From Myxococcales bacterium (lineage in GTDB: Bacteria > Myxococcota_A > Polyangia > Haliangiales > Haliangiaceae), in NCBI GenBank assembly GCA_024222395.1, contig JAAEPE010000146.1:1-50009 (forward strand): a DNA stretch of 50,009 nucleotides, written 5' to 3'. The first letter of the stretch is position 1. Each line of letters starts with the position of its first letter. Positions 29,208 to 37,507 of the stretch are shown one piece after another. The notes under the pieces were generated by a model that did not search any database, had not been told where the DNA came from, and saw only the letters and a program-made list of their open reading frames with translations. A program made the translations under genes and the position numbers.

Positions 29208-29905
29208 CCGTTCAGCTTGTTGAGATCTTCTTCGATTTCGTCAGTGATTGTCATGTCCTTCTCTCCCATCTTCCTCACGAGCTTGACGTGGAGCTCGAGA
29301 ACAGGAAGGAGATCCTTGTGCATCGCGTAGAGCTGCTCTACGTCTGCCTGCTCGAGGTAGGAGCTCTCCTCGAACTTGCGTCCAAGGGTAACGATCCTGT
29401 TCACGTGAGGGGCGAGGTTGTCGTGTCCTCCGCCGGGCTTCTCTGCCATGTCCTCATCAGTAGCCTCACGGCCCAGAAGGATAGACTTGCGCAGCTTGGC
29501 GCGGTTGAGTCCCTTCTCGTCGGCCATGGTCAGATACTTCTCTTGGAGAGAGGCGTCTAGGTGGCTGACTGCCTTGTGGTGATCGAAGGACAGGTTCTCG
29601 TTCCGGCACTCCTTGGGGACCTGCCGGGCCACTCTGGTCGCCATCTTGAGGGTGGCTACGTCGAGGCCAGTCGCCTCAGCATAGCGTCCCCAGACGTCGC
29701 CTTCGTAGTTGGCCACGGCGAAGTTCAGAGCGTCGCCGATGATGAACTTGGCGCATTTCTGCAGCTTAGCGGCCCTTTGGATCATCCATGCAAGTGATTC
29801 TTCATTCACCTGCGTGTCCTCCGGGATAGAGAGGCCAAGTTCATCAACCTCCGCTCCTTCGATGTTAGGATTAAACAGTCCTAACTGTGTGTTCTTGTTT
29901 TCCAT
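29204..29905 (-). CDS. Helical DNA-binding-type protein (DUF3102/LmbU-like pattern)
   Basis: A 233-residue protein. Residues ~35-150 contain AAKLQKCAKFIIGDALNFA, WGRYAEATGLDVATLKMATRVAR, LSFDHHKAVSHLDASLQEKYL and ADEKGLNRAKLRKSI, a chain of helices with the 'iGdal..a...yg..w..y...tGl....l...' and 'ls..HH..v..l' habits found in plasmid/phage regulators of DUF3102- or LmbU-like type. The C-terminus is helical and charged. It probably binds DNA, perhaps with the ParB proteins; the exact family is uncertain. First gene of the tightly coupled ParB group. Confidence 0.62.
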   Translation of the reverse strand: MENKNTQLGLFNPNIEGAEVDELGLSIPEDTQVNEESLAWMIQRAAKLQKCAKFIIGDALNFAVANYEGDVWGRYAEATGLDVATLKMATRVARQVPKECRNENLSFDHHKAVSHLDASLQEKYLTMADEKGLNRAKLRKSILLGREATDEDMAEKPGGGHDNLAPHVNRIVTLGRKFEESSYLEQADVEQLYAMHKDLLPVLELHVKLVRKMGEKDMTITDEIEEDLNKLNG

Positions 29906-29909
29906 TTTG

Positions 29910-30158
29910 TTAATTCCAGTTCCAGACTTCGATGCCCAATTTGTGGGCCAGCGCTTGGAGCGCCTTGTTCAGGTCTTGGTCTTCAGTTTGTGTTATCTTT
30001 GCTTTTTTCAGATTAGTTGCGGTCTCATGGTGGACTTTGGTCGCGACGTAGGAGTTCAGGTTCACGAGGATCTTGATCTCATGTTTCTCAATCCACTTTA
30101 GTCGCGGGGACTTGTCTTCTGGCATGTCGAAGAGGAAGGTATCAGAATGGCCCTCCAT
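29910..30158 (-). CDS. Hypothetical protein
   Basis: An 82-residue basic protein from the ATG at 30158 (a TTG two codons earlier is also open). PRLKWIEKHEIKILVNLNSY and TATNLKKAKITQTEDQDLNKALQ predict helices. It lies between the HTH protein and the DUF3102-like protein with gaps of only a few bases. No family recognised. Confidence 0.6.
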   Translation of the reverse strand: MEGHSDTFLFDMPEDKSPRLKWIEKHEIKILVNLNSYVATKVHHETATNLKKAKITQTEDQDLNKALQALAHKLGIEVWNWN

Positions 30159-30164
30159 AGTCAA

Positions 30165-30698
30165 TCACTTTCCAAGGCTTTTGTTCCGTGCGTCCCTGTA
30201 GGCCTCACGGGCCTCCAATGACCGCATTGCACGCGACGGCTCGAGTCCGATTGCCTCGCAGAACTGGACGCAGCGCTTGCTGACTGCAGCCCGGGTGACT
30301 CCGTGGCGAGTGGCGATCTCCTGCTGGCTGTCACCAAGGTAGCTAAGCCCGGAGGCCAGAGCTACACACTCAATGGTGAGGCCCGGGTTCTTGCTGGACT
30401 TGATCTCTCCGATAACGCGCCGAAGAACCTCCCAGACGTCTTCTTTGCCCATGCCGGAAACCGGGGCCTCCTCAGGGGCTGCGTCCTCCTCCTTCGAAGG
30501 ATCGTAGCTGGCAAGCGGGGAATCCGCAAGGTCACACTCTGCCACGCCACCGGCCTTGCCGTCTACGTGGGGCTTCAGCAGCGCCGGATCCATCTTTGCT
30601 TTCTCTTCGTCGCTCATTGCGCTTATCCAATCGGCATAAACCCTCTTGTAATTAGCTTCCTCTTCTTGCTGCCTTCTTTCGTATTTGTCGTTGCTCAT
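30165..30698 (-). CDS. HTH protein, candidate phage transcription regulator
   Basis: A 177-residue protein. The N-terminal 90 residues are charged and probably disordered in part (EEDAAPEEAP). The C-terminal part has LASGLSYLGDSQQEIATRHGVTRAAVSKRCVQFCEAIGL, a helix-turn-helix like sigma region 4 or small phage regulators, with recognition helix TRAAVSKRCVQF. A small-terminase-like role is less likely because terS is identified. It is placed directly after the primase-helicase and before the ParB operon, a good place for a regulator of the accessory promoters. No partner site is shown by the sequence. Confidence 0.68.
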   Translation of the reverse strand: MSNDKYERRQQEEEANYKRVYADWISAMSDEEKAKMDPALLKPHVDGKAGGVAECDLADSPLASYDPSKEEDAAPEEAPVSGMGKEDVWEVLRRVIGEIKSSKNPGLTIECVALASGLSYLGDSQQEIATRHGVTRAAVSKRCVQFCEAIGLEPSRAMRSLEAREAYRDARNKSLGK

Positions 30699-30710
30699 TG
30701 TTACTTGTTG

Positions 30711-32711
30711 TTAGAATGGTGCGTTCTCATTGGTGATAACTCCGCTCACATTGTTGGAGCCTCTCGTGAAAGTCCTGCCACCCATGGTCCGGGAATTCCC
30801 CTCCGGGTAGCTTCCTCCTCCGCATCCCTGCTCCTGCTCCTCTTCGCGGGTGGCCTCAGCCTGTCCGATCTGGCGCCATGTCAGGCCCTTGCCAGAGTGG
30901 CGGATGAAGATACTTTCTGCGACCTCGCCAGTGTCAGGCTCGATCATTCCGGCACGCTTGCGGCGCTTGGAGGCCACCAGCTGGAACGTAGGGAGCTTTG
31001 CCTTGGGGTTGATACGGCGGAACGAGAGGACCTCACGGGCCCAATTCGTCAGCGCTGAGCTCCCAAGTCCTGCGTATCCCATGTCGCTGCCGGTCATTGC
31101 GTCCCATACCTTCATGTCCTTGGGTGGCTTGCCCATGTGGTGAATGAGGATGTTGATCACTCCCGTTCTGGCGCTGAGGTTGTTCAGTCCCTCTGCGCAG
31201 AAGGCCATGACCTCATCCATCTTGTTAATGTCTCCGCCGAAGAATGACAGGAGGGGGTCGATCCAGAGAATGTCTGGCTTGTGAAGGCTCACGAGCTGCT
31301 CTGCGATGCGGAGGAACTCAAAGCCGGTCTTGTCGGTGATACGGTGGAAAAGGATATTGTCGTCAAGGGTCTTGCTCTCCTCGTCGGTGAGGTTAAACCC
31401 GGCCCGGACTCCCTGCACCATTTCTGCAAGGTCGCCCTGATCGTTCTCTGCCTGCAAGATAAGGCTCTTGAGGGGCTTGACCGGCTTGATGTTGAAGCAG
31501 AGCTCCTCCCGTCCAAGGGCCCATCCAATGGCGAGCTGAGTGGTCAGGGTGGACTTGCCCACGCCAGCCTGCGAGTTGATCACCAAGGATCCGCCCTTGC
31601 AGAGCCACCGGCTCCCCAGAATGTTGTTTGGGTCGTTGCTGGTATCGTATTCCATCAACCCTGAGATCCGCAGGGGCTCTCCTAGAAGGCTGACTTCCTG
31701 CTGGTGCTCCCACTCAGCCCAAGATTCGGCGCCGATATCTGTCAGGAGAAGGTCCTGCACCTTGACGGATCCATCTACTTCCCTGTCAAAGCCTGCTGCA
31801 CGCGACAGCCGCGCCGGGTTCCTGTTCTGCTTGTCGAGCTCGTGCTGGTCAAATAGGTCGTAGATCTCGTCAACCCTCTCGTCATACTCCTCTCTGGTCT
31901 CCGCATCAACCCTGACCCAAGCGTGCACCGACTTGTTTCCTGAGTCGATCACGGCTGAGACCGGGAGATTCGATGCGAGGATCATTCCAAGCTGCTCTTC
32001 CTTGGAGATCAGGTTTCCCTCATTGTCCTTGTCCCACTCCACTAGAACGTGGCGGAAACTCGTGACGTTGACGTCGCTGACTCCGTTGCCGTCCATGGGG
32101 TTGATCCGCATGAACATTCCCTTGGGGCAACCCCAGACTTTACGCATGTCGCCTGCCTTGGCCTCAAACCTTTCGATCCACTTCTCCCGGGGGAGGCTGA
32201 CTCCGGACTGAGGGGCGATATATTCGCCGGTCTGCTTGTCCTGCATGTAGTCTGCGATACATACGAGCTCCCCGGGCTGGAACGCTGCCTTCAGGACCTC
32301 GATGAAGCCGTCAAACACAGGAACGGGAAGGGGGACGGGCTGAGAGTTGTTTAGCTTGCGCTTGGGCTTCTCCTGAACGGTCTCTCCTTTGCTGTTGGTC
32401 TTCAAGCGGAACCTGCGCTTCGGTGCCTGAGGAGATCCGCCGTGGGACGGTGCCTCTCTGGCTGGCTTGCTGAACGCTGAGTTGACTGACGTCCTGCACT
32501 CGTGGTCGGTGAGGCCGTGGGAGATCCCCGCAGGAACCAATATACCTTCAGCCTCGCTCTGGCTGTAGCCTGCATCTCTCAGCTGAGCTGATGCGGCAAA
32601 GAATGCGTGGTTGCGCTGGCCTTGCGGGGCGCCCCCTGAAATGAAATCTTGGACCGAAAACGGAAGGCCGTCGTCGTTCCTTGATGAATTGCGCTGAGTG
32701 TATCTTGGCAT
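30711..32711 (-). CDS. Primase-helicase (AEP-like primase plus RepA/AAA ATPase)
   Basis: A 666-residue replication protein. Residues ~28-80 (GQRNHAFFAASAQLRDAGYS...) resemble the PriCT-1 primase-associated domain. Residues ~140-330 look like an archaeo-eukaryotic primase: HVLVEWDKD (acidic motif, 221-229), DSGNKSVHAWV (256-266) and RNPARLSRAAG (297-307). The C-terminal half is a RecA-fold hexameric helicase/ATPase: Walker A SQAGVGKST (380-388), Walker B ILWIDPLLSFFGGD, and NILIHHMGKP. It would prime and unwind the phage replication fork in the cytoplasm. The start has an A-rich leader. No DNA polymerase is seen in the window, so host or off-window polymerase must extend the primers. Confidence 0.85.
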   Translation of the reverse strand: MPRYTQRNSSRNDDGLPFSVQDFISGGAPQGQRNHAFFAASAQLRDAGYSQSEAEGILVPAGISHGLTDHECRTSVNSAFSKPAREAPSHGGSPQAPKRRFRLKTNSKGETVQEKPKRKLNNSQPVPLPVPVFDGFIEVLKAAFQPGELVCIADYMQDKQTGEYIAPQSGVSLPREKWIERFEAKAGDMRKVWGCPKGMFMRINPMDGNGVSDVNVTSFRHVLVEWDKDNEGNLISKEEQLGMILASNLPVSAVIDSGNKSVHAWVRVDAETREEYDERVDEIYDLFDQHELDKQNRNPARLSRAAGFDREVDGSVKVQDLLLTDIGAESWAEWEHQQEVSLLGEPLRISGLMEYDTSNDPNNILGSRWLCKGGSLVINSQAGVGKSTLTTQLAIGWALGREELCFNIKPVKPLKSLILQAENDQGDLAEMVQGVRAGFNLTDEESKTLDDNILFHRITDKTGFEFLRIAEQLVSLHKPDILWIDPLLSFFGGDINKMDEVMAFCAEGLNNLSARTGVINILIHHMGKPPKDMKVWDAMTGSDMGYAGLGSSALTNWAREVLSFRRINPKAKLPTFQLVASKRRKRAGMIEPDTGEVAESIFIRHSGKGLTWRQIGQAEATREEEQEQGCGGGSYPEGNSRTMGGRTFTRGSNNVSGVITNENAPF

Positions 32712-32715
32712 GTTT

Positions 32716-34215
32716 TTATCTTCTGAACTTTTTTCCTAGGAAGTGCCCCGCCTCTGCTTTCGTTGCGAGGTGAGGGTATGGGTGGCGGAACCTTTTGAGG
32801 AGCTTCACCTGCTTAGGCGTCGCCAGATTCCTTTCTTGTCTATCGAACAGGACCGAAAGGATCTTTGAGGCCTGTCCGCGATAAGTTACATCTTGGAGGT
32901 TGAAACCGAATTTGTCAAGAGTTTTCAATTGTCCGGTGGACGGAGGCTCGAGCTCCCATCCCATCTCCGGCTCGTAATTGGCAAGGTCGAAGTTCTCAAC
33001 GCTGAGGGCGAAGTCCATCGCGTCAACCGTTCTGGACTTGCGCTTGCTCTTCTCCTCGAGCTCCTGACGAAGCCGGTCCTTGCTGATAGTCTCAGCCTCC
33101 TCCATTGCTTCGAGGAGATCCACTTCCTCCTGAGTCTGCAGGATAGTGTCGGCTGCTTCAGCCTGCTCAGGGGTGCTGGCAAGGAGTCTTGCGGGGGTGA
33201 TGAGCTTGTGATTGTCCGTGAGGAACAGGGGGTCGAGAAGGAGAAGGTTCGTTTTCCCCTCCGCGATACGTGTCCCCCGGCCCACCATCTGCTGGAATAA
33301 GGCCAATGACTTGGTGGGCCGGAGAATATACACGCAGTCCGTGGGCGGGTGATCCCATCCAGTTGTCAGGAGAGAGGCATTGCAAATAACGTCTGCCTCT
33401 CCGTCATAAAACTTCTGAGCTGCCTCACGGTCCACTCCGTCAACGTGGACGGCGCGGATCCCTAGCTTGGTGAGCTCCTTGACGAAAAGCTTGCTGGTCC
33501 GGATCAGGGGAAGGAATACAACCGTTTTCCGACCGGCCGCGTGCTCCTTGAGGAGGAGGGCTGCTGCCTTCAGGTGAGGCTCGATGGCGGCGCCAAGGTC
33601 TCCCGCATTGTAGTCTCCTGCCGTGGTCCGAACGTCCCTGAGGTCCATGTCGACCGGGACTGACTTGATTGTGATCGGCGAAAGGAAGCCCTCCCTGATC
33701 AGGCGCTCGAGGCCGATATCCACTGAGATCTTCTCGTAGAAGTCGCCAAGCTTCTTCCGGTCGGAGCGGAAAGGGGTGGCCGTGACTCCCAAAACCTTTG
33801 CATTGTTAAAATGGTCGAGGACGTCCTGCGCCTGCTGTCCTACGGTGTTACGGTGGGCCTCATCGACTATGATCAGGCTGAAATAGTCCCGGGGATACTT
33901 CTCAAGCCTCCGGGCGATTGACTGAGTGGTTCCGACAATGACGGAGGGGGCGTCCCCCTCGACGTCGACCTTGTCAGCCGCCATCTCGATGGCCGCATGG
34001 CGACCTGAATACTGGTTGAACTTGTCTGCGTTCTGCTTAACAAGCTCCTTTGCGTCGGCTAAAAACAAACAGCGACCCCTCGCCCGGGACATGATCATCG
34101 ACGCGATGATTGTCTTTCCTGCACCAGTTGCTGCTACGCCTAACACTCGTTGGCATTCCCGAAGGTCTGCGATTACGGCGTCGACAAATTCAGTCTGGTA
34201 GGGGCGAGGGGTCAC
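32716..34215 (-). CDS. SF2 DEAH helicase (RadD/type III-restriction-like)
   Basis: A 499-residue superfamily 2 helicase with GTG start. Q-like PRPYQTEF (3-10), Walker A GAGKT (31-35), DEAH (118-121), TATPFRSD (motif III), NASLLTTGWDHPP, and QMVGRGTR (motif VI) are all present. A ~150-residue C-terminal extension contains a long charged helix (TISKDRLRQELEEKSKRKS) and ends in a basic helical segment. Such helicases occur in many phage replication modules and resemble E. coli RadD. It is 4 bp upstream of the primase-helicase gene, in the same operon. Confidence 0.9.
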   Translation of the reverse strand: MTPRPYQTEFVDAVIADLRECQRVLGVAATGAGKTIIASMIMSRARGRCLFLADAKELVKQNADKFNQYSGRHAAIEMAADKVDVEGDAPSVIVGTTQSIARRLEKYPRDYFSLIIVDEAHRNTVGQQAQDVLDHFNNAKVLGVTATPFRSDRKKLGDFYEKISVDIGLERLIREGFLSPITIKSVPVDMDLRDVRTTAGDYNAGDLGAAIEPHLKAAALLLKEHAAGRKTVVFLPLIRTSKLFVKELTKLGIRAVHVDGVDREAAQKFYDGEADVICNASLLTTGWDHPPTDCVYILRPTKSLALFQQMVGRGTRIAEGKTNLLLLDPLFLTDNHKLITPARLLASTPEQAEAADTILQTQEEVDLLEAMEEAETISKDRLRQELEEKSKRKSRTVDAMDFALSVENFDLANYEPEMGWELEPPSTGQLKTLDKFGFNLQDVTYRGQASKILSVLFDRQERNLATPKQVKLLKRFRHPYPHLATKAEAGHFLGKKFRR

Positions 34216-34245
34216 TGTGTTTTGTGTTATGCTAGCTTCCCAAGA

Positions 34246-34737
34246 TTAGAAAGGCATGTCTTCGTCCGCGACCGGAGCTGCCGGGGCGGAAGGAACGATG
34301 GCGTCGTCGGCCCACTCCGTGGCCTTGCCCATCAGGTCCTTGTCCGCAGCGCTCCATGCGTCCGGGTGGATATACTTGACCACGTTGTTGAACTCGCGGT
34401 CGGCGCTGGCACCCATGCCGGGCTCAACACCAAGCTCAACGATCCCAATGGAACCAAGGACGCCGTCGGCGGTAACCTCCACTTCAGCGCCCTCGCTGAG
34501 GTTGGCTCCGGTTCCCACGAGGAACTGGTCGATCTTCCAGAAGGCACGCTCAGTAAACACGAGGTTGTCATAAACGCGGTTAGGGTGATTGGCAATCTTG
34601 ATGTTCAACTTGATCATCTCGTTGCCGGACTTGGCCATGACCTCGCTCGCTTCGATCACTTCAAAGCCGTAACGGCCCGGGGTGAGGTTCTCGATTGGGG
34701 TCTTGGCGTCGCTGCTGCTTTGCTTATAGGTAGGCAT
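34246..34737 (-). CDS. Single-stranded DNA-binding protein (DUF669-like)
   Basis: A 163-residue protein. The beta-rich core (GRYGFEVIEASEVMAKSGNEMIKLNIKI; VYDNLVFTERAFWKIDQFLVGTG) matches DUF669-like phage proteins, and the acidic C-terminal tip ends DEDMPF like bacterial SSB (D-D-I/P-F), which recruits replication partners. It lies between the Cas4-like nuclease and the helicases. The leader is a CAA/ACA-rich, SD-less tract, suggesting high expression as for capsid. Confidence 0.82.
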   Translation of the reverse strand: MPTYKQSSSDAKTPIENLTPGRYGFEVIEASEVMAKSGNEMIKLNIKIANHPNRVYDNLVFTERAFWKIDQFLVGTGANLSEGAEVEVTADGVLGSIGIVELGVEPGMGASADREFNNVVKYIHPDAWSAADKDLMGKATEWADDAIVPSAPAAPVADEDMPF

Positions 34738-34776
34738 ATCTGTTTGTCTGTTGTCTGTTGTTTTTTGTTGGAGAAT

Positions 34777-35013
34777 CTAGCATCCGTATCGGATGTGGGG
34801 GGATCTTACTACCACTGCGCCTTTATTGCAAGCATGTTTTCCTCTGCGAGTGGAAAGAATAAGTTTTCCGTTGATCCGGCGAGCCGGGGCGAGTCCCTTA
34901 GCGGCCCACCGGGGAATGATCCGGGGCTTGGGCTCCTGCGTAGGGGTTGTCTTTTTGTTGAAGGACTTGATGGAAACTCTGGGGCGTCCGGTCCATACTG
35001 GCTGATACATCAT
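34777..35013 (-). CDS. Small basic protein in the replication operon
   Basis: A 78-residue very basic protein (RPRVSIKSFNKKTTP; PRIIPRWAAKGLAPARRINGKL; STRRGKHACNKGA). The two tandem ATGs at 35013/35010 overlap the nuclease stop; a longer frame to 35124 is rejected because it runs antiparallel in phase to nothing coding and overlaps the nuclease. It may bind nucleic acid. No family recognised. Confidence 0.58.
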   Translation of the reverse strand: MMYQPVWTGRPRVSIKSFNKKTTPTQEPKPRIIPRWAAKGLAPARRINGKLILSTRRGKHACNKGAVVVRSPHIRYGC

Positions 35014-36023
35014 TTGTCTTTTTTGGTTTTGCGTAGTTGAATTACTTCTTTGCCTCTGCTGATGATTTCGTCCGCTTTCTCTCCGGCTAACTCCCGGAGC
35101 TTGTTTGCGGGAAGGGCTGCACAATATCCTAAGACGTCTGCGAGGTCAAGCCCATTCTTCTTAATAAATCCGGGGAGAGCTTTCTTGTCGACGAACTCCC
35201 GTCCCTTGAACTTAACCGTCTTCCATCCATTGATGCCACCGATCTCCTTGGCCCGGGTCTTCCCTTGCGCCTGATAGTCTCCGATAACGGAGGCGCCATC
35301 TAGGAACTCCGCAAGGGCCTCTTCGTCACCAAGGATCTCGTCGAAGTCTTCGCCAGCTATCAGCCGGGCGGTCTGTCCGAAGGTCTTGTTGGCGGCGATG
35401 AGTCGAGCGTCGCAAGTGTTGGCGTGCTGGCACCATCCGCAATACTCATTGGGGGTGGGCTGCTTCTCGTCGGTATGATACGCGGCCGCGATGTTCTTGA
35501 CTATGTCGAAGGCCTCATCATGGGTGAACTCGTGGCGAACAACTTCCTGTTGGTCGCAGAAGATCAGGTAGCAGGTCCAGTCGTCGGTGAACGTCCGGGC
35601 CATCATGCCCAAAGCATACCCGGCCATCTGCTCCCTGTAGTTCCTGATCATGCCGGTTTTGAGATCGAACGTGATTCGCTTTCCCTCAATGAGACCGTCC
35701 ATCTCTCCGGTGGATCCGGTGTGTGGAATGTCCACCTTGAGCTTGGAGGCTCTGGTCTCGATCAGGGCCCCACCGGCAATATCGGTTGCGGCGTTGATCC
35801 CCCACTGCATCGATGCGAGGTCGTCGGCGTTGAGCTCTGAGGGGGCCTCGCTATTGTCCCAAGCGTCGAATTCCTCATCACTGCCGACCATCTCGAAGAT
35901 CGCCTTCCTCCACTCGTAGTCAACCGTGGTCCCCCGAAGGGCGGCAGGGCCAGCAGGGCCCCGCTTTCCTTCGAAGGATGAACACACGGCCAACTTGGGG
36001 AGTGCTGAGCACCGGAGGCTCAT
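35010..36023 (-). CDS. Cas4/RecB-like PD-(D/E)XK exonuclease
   Basis: A 337-residue nuclease from the ATG at 36023 (ATGA overlap with the upstream gene; an upstream ATG at 36038 is less likely). Catalytic pattern: D109 in GEMDGL, D120-L-K122 in TFDLKTG, and Q132...Y136 in EQMAGYALG. Cysteines C14, C195, C198 and C204 (EYCGWCQHANTC) are placed like the 4Fe-4S ligands of Cas4/AddB-type nucleases. It probably resects DNA ends for recombination by the adjacent Sak4-like ATPase and SSB. Not a CRISPR gene: no array is visible. Confidence 0.85.
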   Translation of the reverse strand: MSLRCSALPKLAVCSSFEGKRGPAGPAALRGTTVDYEWRKAIFEMVGSDEEFDAWDNSEAPSELNADDLASMQWGINAATDIAGGALIETRASKLKVDIPHTGSTGEMDGLIEGKRITFDLKTGMIRNYREQMAGYALGMMARTFTDDWTCYLIFCDQQEVVRHEFTHDEAFDIVKNIAAAYHTDEKQPTPNEYCGWCQHANTCDARLIAANKTFGQTARLIAGEDFDEILGDEEALAEFLDGASVIGDYQAQGKTRAKEIGGINGWKTVKFKGREFVDKKALPGFIKKNGLDLADVLGYCAALPANKLRELAGEKADEIISRGKEVIQLRKTKKDK

Positions 36024-37042
36024 TGGGCCCCCTTCCACCCGGTCAAGGAGTTCAGGAACCCCGCAGCATTGCTGAGGGCTCTCTGGGCGTAGCCGATACC
36101 CACGGCGCCGTAGCCTTCGTTGCGGCCGATCTGGCCCCGGTCTGCGAGGAAGCCGTTCAGATCTTCCAGAGTGAGCCCGGGAGCCGAAGCAATCATCTCC
36201 TCGAGTTGTGCAATCTCAGGATGGGCCACAGGAGCCACGTCAGCGGCTTCAGGGGCTTCCGGCGACTCCGAACCCGTCTCAGGGGCCTCTGAGGCCTCTA
36301 CGGGGCTCTCAGGGGCCTTAGCGGGGGCGCTGGCCTGAATTAGTCCGGACAGGCTCTCGATGGCAAACGCCACCCGGGGAGCCAGACCAAAACGGTTCTT
36401 GGCGTCCCACGCGGCAGAGTGCTCCGTGTGGAGGACCCTCTCAGTCCCGCCGACCCCACGCGCCTTGCCCATCTGGCGGTCCTGCACCCGGGTGTGGAAG
36501 TTGCCGAAGAGGAGGGCATCGCACCACTCCTTGAGGATCGGGGCCGTCTGACGGCTCATCTTGAGCTCGTAGCGGTCATATCCCTGAGCTGCGTCCGGTG
36601 GGGTGAACGGCTTCACGTGACTGTGGGCCAGAACGAGGACATTCATTCCGGCTGCAATCACTCCGTCCAAGGACAGAAGGAACCTGCTGAACTCCTCCGC
36701 AAGGTAGGTGTATCCCTTGCCGTAGCCAAAACCCTCGATGGAGTCCTGCTTGTGCTGCTTGCACACGTGGTCGGCAATCCGCTTCTCGAGCCAGTCGGCC
36801 GTGTCCACAACCAGAGTCTCGAACTCGCCCGGGTTCTTTGTGACGTGGGCGACAAGCTCCTTGGCTTCCGCGTATGTCTCAGCGGTCACCCGGTTAATGT
36901 CGAGGTGATCCGTTCCGCCCTTCTCCATGTCGAGGAAGATGGGATTGGGGAACTGGCTTCCAAGGGTGGACTTGCCAAACCCTTCCGGCGTGTAGACGAC
37001 GAGGCGCTGAGGCCTCTGCTTTTTTCCTGATGTTATGTTCAT
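36020..37042 (-). CDS. Sak4-like RecA-fold ATPase (recombinase)
   Basis: A 340-residue protein. Residues ~10-220 form a RecA-like ATPase: Walker A YTPEGFGKST (17-26), Walker B TLVVDTADWL (D80), NVLVLAHSHVKPF as the sensor strand. Such Sak4/AAA_24 proteins promote single-strand annealing with SSB in phages. A Pro/Glu/Ala-rich linker (residues ~240-270) joins a C-terminal helical domain (LEEMIASAPGLTLEDLNGFLAD). Next to the Cas4-like nuclease and the SSB it completes a recombination set. The leader is A/C-rich without SD. Confidence 0.85.
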   Translation of the reverse strand: MNITSGKKQRPQRLVVYTPEGFGKSTLGSQFPNPIFLDMEKGGTDHLDINRVTAETYAEAKELVAHVTKNPGEFETLVVDTADWLEKRIADHVCKQHKQDSIEGFGYGKGYTYLAEEFSRFLLSLDGVIAAGMNVLVLAHSHVKPFTPPDAAQGYDRYELKMSRQTAPILKEWCDALLFGNFHTRVQDRQMGKARGVGGTERVLHTEHSAAWDAKNRFGLAPRVAFAIESLSGLIQASAPAKAPESPVEASEAPETGSESPEAPEAADVAPVAHPEIAQLEEMIASAPGLTLEDLNGFLADRGQIGRNEGYGAVGIGYAQRALSNAAGFLNSLTGWKGAQ

Positions 37043-37048
37043 TGATTG

Positions 37049-37468
37049 TTAGTGTGAGTGATTGCCGCTCTCAACGAGAGTCCCTGCGTTGAACTGGTCC
37101 GCGTAGCCTCTGGCTCCCTCTTCGTTGAGGAAGTAGACCCAAGCCTTGCGAGGGGCGCCAAGCTCCGGCTGGATCCAGATGATCCGACGCTCGTAGAAAC
37201 TTGGGTGGCCCTCAAGCCGGTCGAGGTTAGCCATTCCCCGGTCGTCCGTGAGGTAGGCCTCGCCACGGATCCGGGAAGTGTTCCCGCTCTCGAGCACGTA
37301 GGGAAGGCCCCCGGTGTAGTGCATGTCATAAGTCTTGATCGTTGTGGCATTGCCAACGAACTCCTCTTTGGCAAGGAGGCCGTGATTGTGAAATCCCCGC
37401 TTGAGGGTTCCGTATACGAAAACCGAATGGCTTCCTTCGTTGATTGTAGTGGATGGTATTGCGCTCAT
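37049..37468 (-). CDS. AIG2-like gamma-glutamylcyclotransferase-fold protein
   Basis: A 139-residue protein of the AIG2/GGCT fold. VFVYGTLKRGFHNHGLL has the family substrate-loop YGTLkrG (19-25), and LDRLEGHPSFYERR provides the catalytic glutamate (E86). These enzymes release gamma-glutamyl groups as 5-oxoproline or act on gamma-glutamylamines. I use the ATG at 37468, 8 nt after a TAAGAT -10 box; the longer frame to 37504 includes the promoter. It stands 39 bp after a second GGCT-like gene and 685 bp from an amidoligase, so the three are probably one pathway. Confidence 0.82.
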   Translation of the reverse strand: MSAIPSTTINEGSHSVFVYGTLKRGFHNHGLLAKEEFVGNATTIKTYDMHYTGGLPYVLESGNTSRIRGEAYLTDDRGMANLDRLEGHPSFYERRIIWIQPELGAPRKAWVYFLNEEGARGYADQFNAGTLVESGNHSH

Positions 37469-37476
37469 CTTTTTGT

Positions 37477-37504
37477 ATCTTATCAGATTTGTTGTTCCGG
37501 TCAA
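37477..37504 (-). promoter_or_regulatory. Leaderless promoter of the AIG2-like gene
   Basis: TTGACC (37504-37499), 16 bp, TAAGAT (37482-37477), 8 nt (ACAAAAAG), ATG at 37468. It gives the AIG2-like gene, and possibly the recombination genes behind it, independent transcription. Confidence 0.7.
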
Positions 37505-37507
37505 GGC

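Noticed and set aside
35010..36023. Cas4 of a CRISPR system
   Set aside because: It lies in a recombination operon with Sak4-like ATPase and SSB; no array or other cas gene is visible.
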